Shown: positions 9,672 through 17,130 of the stretch, one piece after another
Numbering within the stretch: the first letter of the stretch is position 1
Layout: every line of letters begins with the position of its first letter
Assembly: GCA_002049455.2 (NCBI GenBank)
Contig: KV919340.1
Coordinates: forward strand, 1-21,151
Length of the DNA: 21,151 nt
From: Porphyra umbilicalis
Lineage: Eukaryota > Rhodophyta > Bangiophyceae > Bangiales > Bangiaceae
Direction of reading: 5' to 3'
Notes under the pieces: model-generated
What the model was told of the DNA's origin: nothing
What the model saw: the letters and a program-made list of their open reading frames with translations, nothing else
Databases searched by the model: none
Made by a program: the position numbers and the translations under genes

Positions 9672-10434
9672 ACGTCACGCGCGGACGCTTGGCACCGACG
9701 GCCGCCGGCCGCCGCGGGGACGGTGGCGTGCTCGACGCCGGCCGCCGCGGCGGCGGCGCGGTGGGGCCCCGCCACCCGCCCAGTGCCGGCAGGCGGTGCC
9801 CACCGACGAGCGGCGGTAGCCGCGGCAGCGGCAGCGGCAGCGGCAGCCGTGCAACGGCGCCCCCGCCCGCCGGCGCCGCCGCGGCCACGTCGCCGCCCGT
9901 CGCCCGCCGTCCGCAGCCGCCCGCACCCACCCCGTCGACGCCCGCGAGGAGCTCCGCCACGGGTGGCAGCCGCGGGTGGGCGGGGTCTGGACCTCCCCAC
10001 CCCACTGCCGGCGGCAGCGCCGCGCGCCAATGCTGAGGCGGCGACGGCACGCCCCCGTCACCGCCGCGGTCGACCGACAGGGTGGAGGTGGAGGAGGGCA
10101 TGTCATCGTCGCCGCCGCTGCCGCCGCCGCCGCCGCCGACGCCCGTCGGTGGCGTCGAGGCCCACCGCCGGGGGGGTGGGGAGGGGAAGCCGCCGCCGCC
10201 GCCGCTGCCGCCGACACCCGCGGCGGCCGGCGGTTGGCCGGCAGCGTCCCCGTCACCGCCGCCCACCCGCGCCTGCGTTTGACAAACGAGCCGCGCGCGG
10301 CGCCACGACGGCGCGGCGCCCGGCGCGGGCGGGGGCGCCTCAGCCAAGTGCACGGCGGTGACCGCCCAGCCGTGCGTGGCCATGGTCGCCTCAAACGCGG
10401 CGACCGCCGCTTCGGCGGCGGCGCTCAGGTCCAT
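9091..10434 (-). CDS. Protein with two C-terminal SANT/Myb-like repeats
   Basis: This is a 447-residue single-exon frame from an ATG at 10434 to TAG at 9091. Residues about 1-60 form a non-repetitive, Ala-rich N-terminus. Residues 60-290 are low-complexity (Gly, Pro, Ala, poly-Gly) with a KRPR basic motif near 250. An acidic Asp/Glu run follows near 294-307. Two related repeats lie at about 315-370 and 385-435. Each starts with an aromatic residue (PYTTDE and PWTDVD), has a central LGWGR and then a basic third helix (LPTRRS and LRKRRS). This spacing fits the SANT/Myb fold, with the last tryptophan of each repeat replaced by aliphatic residues. A nuclear DNA- or chromatin-binding role is inference. 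Long G/C homopolymers make the middle of the protein sensitive to indel errors. Plus-strand frames over the same region are shadows. Confidence 0.78.
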
Positions 10435-11259
10435 GGCGGACCCGCCGACGGGAAGGAAGGGGGGCCCACGCGTCGGTCAAACGCAGTAGCCGCGACGGGG
10501 GTGGATGCGCAGCCCGGGGCTCGGAGCGGGTGGGCAGACGAACCGTGCAATAGGGGGGGTGAGACGGCCGAAGAGAAAGAAGCGCCGAGGCGGCGCAGGA
10601 CGGCGGTCCGAGACGGCCGCGTCGCAGTGAGGAGCGCGACGGCGCGGCGCCGCTGCCAGGGCAACCTTGCTGCCCAAGAAGGGGGGCCAACGGGCAGTGG
10701 CAACGGAGCCACTCGCGGCCACGCTAGTGCACGATGCGCTGTGCCACCCCACGCCACCCCCAAAACCGACACCGTTGGGTTGCCAGCCGTACGCACGTGG
10801 GGCAGCGGCAGCGATGTGAGTGCCCCCCCCCCTGACTGTCCGGCACTGGTTCCGCCCGCTCCCGCCGCAGGCAGCGCCACGCGCGGGGGGCGCCGCTCGC
10901 CCACACCCCGCAACGGGAAGGTGGGTGTGCCCGCGCCGGCGGTGAAGCAGTGGCGCAAAAAACAAGAGCCGCAGCGCCCGCTGCGACGCGAGCGTCGCAG
11001 CGGGCGCTGCACGCGCGGGCGGGGGGTGGTGGTCGCCGCGCAGGGGGCGGGGCGGCCCCCCTGCCCGCGTCGTGCTGTCAAATTACCGACGGCAGCGGCG
11101 GCGGATGGCGATCGGGGAGCCGCGAGGGTGTGCCCATCGGCGGGGGGGGGGGGCCGCGGGGGGGCGGGGGCTGGGGAGCAGCGCGCGCGGGTGAGTCCCG
11201 GATGGCGCGCGGGCGCACGCCCGCTGGCATCGTCAAAATAGTGGACATTTGAAGGGGAG
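10435..11259. other. Upstream region of the SANT/Myb-like gene
   Basis: Very GC-rich DNA without a supported gene; it probably holds the promoter and 5' untranslated region of the minus-strand gene that starts at 10434. Long plus- and minus-strand frames continue into it but lack domains. It contains the perfect inverted repeat at 10971-11010 and several G-runs after 11120. Confidence 0.4.
10971..11010. repeat. Perfect 19-bp inverted repeat
   Basis: The arms at 10971-10989 (GCAGCGCCCGCTGCGACGC) and 10992-11010 are exact reverse complements separated by two bases. The arms are 15 of 19 G+C, so the hairpin or cruciform would be very stable. It sits about 540 bases upstream of the SANT/Myb-like start codon. 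A regulatory hairpin, a non-coding RNA stem or a transposon relic are possible; nothing in the sequence decides. Confidence 0.85.
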
Positions 11260-11937
11260 CCTGAACGGGAGTCCCGTTCAAGAAGCCCTTGACCGGGAGG
11301 TTTCCGTCCAGGCGTCTGTGCTGTAACAAAGGCCTAAAAGGGAGGAGTTCCCGTTCAGGGAAGCTGTGCCATGTCATGAACCATCTCGTGGCTGATCTCG
11401 AGATCATGCAAGACTCTCACACTAATCCAAACCAATGATATCCCTGCAATGGGTTGCGAAGACGTTAACTGTCCAGGTCGGGGTCCTGCACGGACATGGA
11501 TGTCTCTTGCCCACGACGATGCGGTGCACAAGAAGTGGACGCCAAGAAGTGTTCTCGGCTCTTGCTGTCGTGCGCCATCGTCCCCCCCCCAAGCTGGGCT
11601 CCCTACCTTGCTGGGTCTTTGAGCCAGTCTTCCAACAGGTATGTTGTGCGCTGTTTGTGGTTGGTTTATCTCTTGTCCATCGTTCGTCTGTCTGTCCTAG
11701 CTTGTCTTCCATCGAGGTCATTGCACCGGATGTTGACTACTGGTCTGTCATCGTCTAGAGATTAGCGCAATAGTAGTCGACCCTGGTTAATAGGAGTATT
11801 GAGTGTGTGTCTCACGATCTTCTAACTTCCGATCTCGAAATCAGGTCCGTGCACCGGAACAACGTTTGTAACAGAAGTTCCCTTGTTCAGGCGCAGTGCC
11901 ATAACAAGAGCTTGAACGGGATTTCCTCCCGTTCAGG
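11260..11937. mobile_element. Candidate short non-autonomous element with inverted ends
   Basis: The segment is AT-richer than its surroundings. It starts with CCTGAACGGGA (11260-11270) and ends with the exact reverse complement TCCCGTTCAGG (11927-11937). With one 4-base gap the terminal match extends to about 23-27 bases, through TCCCGTTCAAG on the left and CTTGAACGGGA on the right. Each end is also itself a dyad (arms 11262-11270/11272-11280 and 11913-11921/11927-11935). Related degenerate sub-repeats with a CAGGCG...GTGC...TAACAA pattern lie inside both ends (about 11308-11330 and 11892-11907), and GATCTCGAGATCA near 11395 recurs as GATCTCGAAATCA near 11831. No transposase or clear target-site duplication was seen, so a MITE-like element is inference. 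Confidence 0.5.
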
Positions 11938-12672
11938 ATGACCATTGTTCTGACGATCGGAGATGTTGTGTCGGCACGGCGGTGCCGCGCACCCACCCGC
12001 CGCTGGGCGGCGCGCCCCCCCCACCTCCGCGCGGCAGCCTCTGCCCCGGCGGCCGCCGGGGCGGGCCCCCCCCCCCCCCGAGAAACGTCGCACGACGCGG
12101 GCGTGGCGCGCCGCTCGCCGGCGAGCGTCCAGGACCACGGCCACGCTGCTGGTTGGACGCCATCGGGGAGGTGCGGTCGTGGCGGCCGTCGGTGGGGGCT
12201 CTCGCCCCGACCTGTGGGGGCAATGCAAAAAATGCACGACAAACCAGGTGCTGGCAGCTTGCTCGCGAGTGCACGCTGTGGAGCGTCTTCGTGCTGCTGC
12301 GCTGTGGCACATGGCATCGGGAGGGTGCCGCCGTCACGCCGGCCAACAGTTGCATCGGGAAGGTGTGTGCTGCCATGCTGCCATTGCCTCGATTTCAAGC
12401 GAATCAAAACAAGTACCAATGATCAGAGGCAAGTGTCCTCTTCAACTCTGTGGGATATCCATTCCGAAGCGTTGCAGTGTGACTTTTTACGCAAGGCGTT
12501 AAAAAGCGACAACGAGTCAGGCGGACTTTCACTATTTTCACGCGGCAAACGTGCCATGACCCAGAGCACCAGCAGCCAGCGACGACACCTCTGCCGCACG
12601 GCCGGGCTCCGGCACCCCGTCTGCCCCGTTTTGCCCCCCGTGACACTCTCCATTGTTTCTTTCCGACCATGA
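11938..12672 (+). CDS. Hypothetical protein, uncertain
   Basis: A 244-codon frame begins at an ATG directly after the right end of the candidate element and ends at a TGA overlapping the proposed Tfb4 start. The first 80 codons lie in a GC-rich island and include a Pro run from a C homopolymer. The last 90 codons lie in DNA near 50% GC yet stay open and include Lys/Asp/Ser-rich sequence. No domain is recognisable. Arguments against: the minus strand is also open over much of the region, and the frame includes what should be the Tfb4 promoter and 5' untranslated region. It may contain part of a spliced gene or be spurious. Confidence 0.28.
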   Translation: MTIVLTIGDVVSARRCRAPTRRWAARPPHLRAAASAPAAAGAGPPPPRETSHDAGVARRSPASVQDHGHAAGWTPSGRCGRGGRRWGLSPRPVGAMQKMHDKPGAGSLLASARCGASSCCCAVAHGIGRVPPSRRPTVASGRCVLPCCHCLDFKRIKTSTNDQRQVSSSTLWDIHSEALQCDFLRKALKSDNESGGLSLFSRGKRAMTQSTSSQRRHLCRTAGLRHPVCPVLPPVTLSIVSFRP

Positions 12673-14134
12673 GCACCTCGTGGATGCGGGCAGTCGGCGC
12701 CGGGTCTGGAGGTCGTGGTGCACCAGGTGCGTCGACGCGTTGGATGCTTGCCGCGACCACTCAGCCGCGGCTGTGCTGTCGTAGCACAGCAGCTCGCTCC
12801 TGCTGCTGTGACGGCGCCGCCTTGCCGCCCTGGCTTTTTTTTTTTCTTTATCAAGCAAACGTTGCCTGACACGTATCTCTCTGTCTGCCTTTGCGGTCCA
12901 TGTGTCTCCATCGCGCGCCACCCCCGCACTGCTTCCTGCCGTCCCCGCCGCCCGCCCCCCCCCCCCCCCCACAGCCCCCGACGACCCGACCTTCCTCGCC
13001 CTCATCCTGGATGTGACCCCCCACGCCTACGCCGCCCGCTCCACCCACCCCCCCGCCGACGCCCTCCGCCACGTCGTTGAAGCCGCCGTGGCGTTTGCGT
13101 CGACCTTCCTCCTCCTCCACCCCCTCAACCGGCTCGCCGTCGTCCTCACCTCCCCCCACCGCACGGCGGTCGTGTACCCGCCGCGCGGCGGCGGCGCCGC
13201 CAGTGGCGGCTCGGACGCGGTGCACTTTTACGAGCCGCCGCTGCCGCCGCCGCCGCCGCGGGCCGTGGGGAAAAAGGCGGCGGCGTCGCCGCCGCCGCCC
13301 GTCGCCCAACCGCCCCCGTCGGCGCGCGACGTGCGCGGGGCGGTGGTCGCCGGCGTGACCGCCGCCATGGCGGCAGCGGCAGCGGCCGCCACACCATCGT
13401 CACCGCCCGACGGCGGCGGCGGCGGCGGCGGCGGCGGCGTCGACGGCGGCGGCGGCAGCGGCGGCCGCCCGGCCGCCCCCCGCCTCGCCGCCGCCCTCTC
13501 CCTCGCCCTGTGCACGGCCAACCGGGCGCGCGCCGGCTATGACGGCACCATGAATGCCGGCGTGGTCGCTGGCGGCGTGCGGCGGTCGCTGCAGGCGCGG
13601 CTGGCGGTGCTTGCCGCCGCCCCCGACGCGCCCGACGCGTACGTGGCGGTGATGAACGCGGCGTTTGCGGCGGCGCGCGCCGACGTGCGCGTCGACGCGG
13701 TGCTCGTTGGAGGGGGCGCGGGGGCGACCGACTCGACGTTTTTGCAGCAAGCCGCGTATCTAACCAAGGGCGTGTACCGGCGCCTCGGTCGGGGGGGCGG
13801 CGGGCGGGAGCCCCCTGTCGACGGCGGCGCGGCGGCACCGCCGCCGGCCGCCGCGGGGGGGAAGGAGGCGGAGGGGGAGGAGGAGGAGGAGGAGGAGGAC
13901 CTGCTGACGGTACTGCTGACGCTGCTGCTGCCCGACGCGGCGGCGCGGGCGGCGGTGGCCATGCCCGAACAAGCGTCGGTGGATTTGCGGGCGAGCTGCT
14001 TTGCGACGCGCCGGCGGATGGATATGGGGTGGGCGTGCTCCGTGTGTCTCGCCACCTACTCGGTGGCGGCGCCGACGTGTGAGACGTGCGGCGCCGTGTT
14101 TCGGGGGGGGGGGGGGGTCGGCGTCGGCGGCTGA
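12669..14134 (+). CDS. TFB4: TFIIH subunit Tfb4/p34, predicted two exons
   Basis: Core TFIIH subunit (GTF2H3 in animals) that pairs with p44/Ssl1 in transcription initiation and nucleotide excision repair in the nucleus. The main frame is open from a TGA at 12809 to TGA at 14134 but has no ATG before the conserved domain. I therefore propose exon 1 at 12669-12726 (ATG, donor CAG|GTGCGT), an intron at 12727-12974 (C16 tract, acceptor ACAG) and exon 2 at 12975-14134. The phases match exactly and give about 405 residues. The vWA-like domain starts at LALILDV (about 27-33) with NRLAVV near 71; the MNAAFAA and LQQAAYLTKGVY blocks (about 246-287) and LLLPD (about 335) follow. The C-terminal zinc motif is C374-x2-C377-x10-C388-x2-C391. 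Family-atypical Pro/Ala, poly-Gly and poly-Glu insertions interrupt the domain. A G15 run (14103-14117) makes the last residues uncertain. Confidence 0.93.
12727..12974 (+). other. Predicted intron of TFB4
   Basis: The donor reads CAG|GTGCGT and the acceptor is ACAG preceded by a 16-base C run (12955-12970). The intron is 248 bases long and phase 1. It contains in-frame stops (for example the TGA at 12809) that would otherwise block the frame. A T-rich tract at about 12835-12849 lies inside. Removing it supplies the otherwise missing ATG start of Tfb4. The alternative is a one-base homopolymer error in the C run, which would instead place an ATG at 12900 in frame. Confidence 0.6.
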
Positions 14135-14764
14135 GCGGCCGCTCGTGCGGCGCGGTGGGGAAGGAGGGGGGGGGGGGTCTGGATGCTGAGCCGTCGCTGC
14201 GCCCGCGCGTCATGGGCGGTAAGCGGGCGCGTACGTGCTACGGGCTGGCGTCTGAATGGCGTTCTCCGTGTCGGCCGACGCGAGGGGGGGTGCTGTGAGG
14301 GTGCTGACGGCCGCGCGCACGTACGGCGGGGGGGGGGCGGCGCGTACGGCGGGGGGGGGGCGGCGCGTCGCGCGACGCGTCGCCCCCCGCCGTGGCCACC
14401 CTCGGCGACGGTGTGGGGGGCGACACGGGGTGGGGCGGGGTGCGCGGCACGGGCTGGTGCCGGGACCGCCAGCGAGGCCTCTGCGTCGGCTGCGGCACTT
14501 GGGGGCCGGCGCCTGCCCGTCGCCACGCCTGTACGAGCGGGCGCGCCGCCCGCGTCGGGGCGCCTGCGTGCACGGCGGGCAAGGCAACCGTGCACAGCGG
14601 CCCCCCGTTTGGCTCCCTCTGCCGCAGACGGCCGGCGCCGCGGGCGCCCGCCTCACCTGCCACCCACGTGTGCCGCAGACCAGTTCTGAAGAGTTGACGC
14701 CCGTCGCCCGCGAGCCGCTCCCCCACTCGCCGAAAAACAAAACCCAAAAAAAGACGCGCTGCTG
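14135..14764. other. Convergent intergenic region with tandem and palindromic DNA
   Basis: The stretch lies between the stops of two convergent genes, so it should hold both 3' untranslated regions. It contains an exact 23-bp tandem duplication (14321-14343 and 14344-14366), each unit being GTACGGC followed by ten Gs and CGGCGC. This is followed by a perfect 16-bp palindrome CGCGTCGCGCGACGCG at 14364-14379. Open frames on both strands lack domains and I consider them spurious. Confidence 0.5.
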
Positions 14765-15670
14765 TTACAAGTACTTCTTCCCATACACCTCCTCCTCCAA
14801 CACGTGCGCCGGCGTGGCCGCGTCGGCTGCGGCCGCCGCCCCACCCACCGAGTCTGGGTCGCGGAACGTGCCGCACACCCAATCCCAAAACGTAAAGTAC
14901 TGCCCATAGTTGGCCTTGAACGTCAGGTGGTGCACCGTGTGGTGGCGCGCGCCATTGACGCCCGAGACGCCGATGCTAACCCGGTCGTGGATGTTGATCG
15001 TCCACAGGGACACAAACGCGAGGCTGGCCATGTGCATCGCCGCCTGGAAGGGAAACACAAACACAAACGCCTGGTACGCAACGCCCTGCAGGTACCCGTC
15101 GAGGGGGTGGAAGGCAAACGCCGCGTACGGCGTTGTGTGCACAAACGAGTGGTGCGGCTTGTGGATGTGCTTGTATAGGGCGCGGTGGTGGAGACCCCGA
15201 TGCACCCAGTAGATGATCGTGTCGGTAAAGAGGAGGAAGAGCACCGGGGACGCGAGGAGGTACGCCCACCCGTACGTGGCCGGGTCGTGGTAGACGCGGG
15301 AGTGGCCGAGTTGGATGGCCACCTCCATCGGCGTCGTCAAGCCCGCCATAATGGCGAGGGAGCGGGTGCTGTACGTCACCTCCCGCCGCACCGACGGCCA
15401 GTCGGGGGTGTAGCCGGGCATCAACCAGCGGCGGAGGACAAAAAAGACGAGCACAAAGTCGGCGGTGGCCATCAGGTAGTAGAGGCCGAGGCCGCCAAAG
15501 TAGGTGAAGAACCATGTCAGCAACAACCGGCGGGGGAGGGACATGGGCGACCCGTCCCCGCCGGCAGATCCGCCGAGCAGCCACTGGTCCACCGGCACGT
15601 CCGACAGCCACTGTACGCAGGTGTCTGCCGAGACCGTGTTGAGGCGCGCCGCCACGCCCAGCATGTCCAT
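14765..15670 (-). CDS. Sterol C-5 desaturase (ERG3/SC5D/STE1 type)
   Basis: Iron-dependent ER membrane enzyme of the fatty acid hydroxylase superfamily that introduces the C5-C6 double bond into the sterol B ring. The 301-residue length is typical. All three histidine boxes are intact: HRGLHH (157-162), HKPHH (170-174) and HHTVHH (243-248). FHPLDGY (187-193) and NYGQYFTFWDW (254-264) are characteristic of C-5 desaturases and differ from the C-4 methyl oxidase pattern. Hydrophobic segments lie near 48-80, 135-156 and 195-225. The protein ends KKYL, a C-terminal dilysine signal for ER retrieval. A short Ala-rich insertion (about 276-287) precedes it. The gene is one exon from ATG at 15670 (a second ATG is at residue 3), convergent with TFB4. 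A 15-base pyrimidine (C) run stands immediately upstream of the start. Electron supply by cytochrome b5 is family knowledge. Confidence 0.94.
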   Translation of the reverse strand: MDMLGVAARLNTVSADTCVQWLSDVPVDQWLLGGSAGGDGSPMSLPRRLLLTWFFTYFGGLGLYYLMATADFVLVFFVLRRWLMPGYTPDWPSVRREVTYSTRSLAIMAGLTTPMEVAIQLGHSRVYHDPATYGWAYLLASPVLFLLFTDTIIYWVHRGLHHRALYKHIHKPHHSFVHTTPYAAFAFHPLDGYLQGVAYQAFVFVFPFQAAMHMASLAFVSLWTINIHDRVSIGVSGVNGARHHTVHHLTFKANYGQYFTFWDWVCGTFRDPDSVGGAAAAADAATPAHVLEEEVYGKKYL

Positions 15671-17130
15671 AATGGGGGGGGGGGGGGGAGGGGGAAAAGG
15701 AAGGAGATAAAAGCCAGGGGGGGGTGGAAGGGAAGGCGTGGAACGGGGCTGACAGAAAATGGGGGTACGGGCGAGCAGCGGTCACTGTTGACGAGGGGTA
15801 CACGCGCGGCAGCACACGCGCTTGCGGCGCCACCGGCACGGGTAGTAAGGGGGTGTGGCCTCGCCAGGAGGTGCGGCCGTGCTGCAAAAAAGGGCGCCGC
15901 AAGCGGCGGCCCCCCGACGGCGGTGCGTGCGGGGATCGGGTCGGGCGTCGACGGCGGTGGAGGCGACCGCGTCGGGGAGCGCGGGAGGCAGCACCCCGCA
16001 GCTACGAACCGCGTCGGAAGAGCCGGTAGCAGAGACGGGAGTGTCCCGTGTCCCACCACGCGGACGCTCGGGCGGGTCCCCCGCCGACCGTGGGGGCCCG
16101 GTGCGTACCGCCGCTGGCGGCCGCCCCACGACCCGGGGCAGCACGAAGGCGGGCCGTCGGAGTGCCCACGCGCCCCCTCTCAACGGCAGTGCCGGCGTGA
16201 TTAGGCGTGAAAAGGCTGGGTTATGCGTCTTAAAGCCGGTAGCAGACGAATTACAGTGCCCCAATCGCACGTGTGGAAGACGCAATCGATGATGGAACCC
16301 CCCTCACGAGACCAAGAAGGGCGGGCGACTGCTTGTGAAGCGTAGTTGGACCGCCCTTTGTCCCAGAGACGTACCGTCTCTTTTCGTATGCCGGTGAAGC
16401 GCATGCGGATGGGAAGCGCTCATGCCAACAACCGCCCCAAGTGTGTTCAACCTTGAGGTGCGAAATATACGGCGCACGCCCTGTCCATGTGGGTCCACAT
16501 GCGATGAGCAGTGCAAAAAACAATCGCTGATGACATCTGCGGCTGACGTCGCTGCCGTCCATGCGGCGTCCCCAAAGGCAAGCCAAGCAACTAAAAAAAA
16601 TCGCCGACCCCAGTACTGTACTCGAGACAACACCAGAAACGGGCAGGCATGTGGTTGGCAGTTGGGTTCGGCGATCGTCGTGTGGAGGCCATCCAAATGA
16701 TCTGAATCTCCAGAAAAGCGGCAAGCTACATACCTCTCACCCCCTGAATTGCTGGCAACCATGGGGTGGCTGCATCGCCAGTCTCCCCTTGTGGCGAAGC
16801 GCACCGCTTGTAGCCATGAGCGTAGTCGCTCGCGCGCACGGGTAGGGGCCTCTGTGTGCGACGCCCCTTCTGGTGCCGACGATGATACCGCCGCTATCAC
16901 TGACGGTGGTCTACCAGTCCACCACCTCTGTTCACCGGCGTGTCAGTCGCTCATCGGCGGATGCCTGCAGGTGCAGGGCAACGGCAACGGCCGTGAGCCC
17001 CCATCCAACGACGACGGTAGAGGCCGGCTCAACGGGATGCCCCGCGACGGAGGGACACCTCGCTGCGCTCCTCCCCCTTTTGCGAGACCCGTTGGGTTCC
17101 GGTCGCCCCCTTGCCTCGCTCTGACTGGTG
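15671..17130. other. Upstream region of the desaturase and gene-free stretch
   Basis: The first few hundred bases should contain the desaturase promoter; on the minus strand a C/T-rich tract runs from about 15720 to the ATG. The 13-base string AGCCGGTAGCAGA occurs at 16021 and again at 16234, and a small dyad ACGGGA/TCCCGT lies at 16035-16049. From 16200 to 16950 the GC content falls. Two overlapping minus frames (16251-16724 and 16304-16900, the latter from a GTG) are open but show no family features. I support no gene here. Confidence 0.4.

Noticed and set aside
9201..10361. Long plus-strand frame (386 codons) antisense to the SANT/Myb-like gene
   Set aside because: Arg/Ala/Pro-rich mirror of the GC-rich minus gene without domains; the minus frame has two recognisable repeats and ATG-to-stop integrity.
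12482..12510. Hairpin-like CTTTTTACGC ... GCGTTAAAAAG as a terminator
   Set aside because: It has an imperfect arm, lies inside a long open frame and upstream of TFB4, and such terminators are not expected for eukaryotic genes.
12902..12904. GTG as the start codon of TFB4
   Set aside because: Eukaryotic nuclear genes rarely use GTG; an in-phase spliced ATG exon explains the frame better.
13146..14213. Minus-strand frame of 355 codons across TFB4
   Set aside because: Low-complexity Arg/Pro/Ala shadow of a gene whose plus-strand product matches Tfb4 including its zinc motif.
15185..16204. Plus-strand frame of 339 codons overlapping the desaturase
   Set aside because: It is antisense to the intact histidine-box enzyme over its first half and has no domain in the remainder.
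16304..16900. Minus frame of 198 codons upstream of the desaturase
   Set aside because: It starts with GTG, overlaps another open frame on the same strand, and shows neither codon bias nor a recognisable motif.
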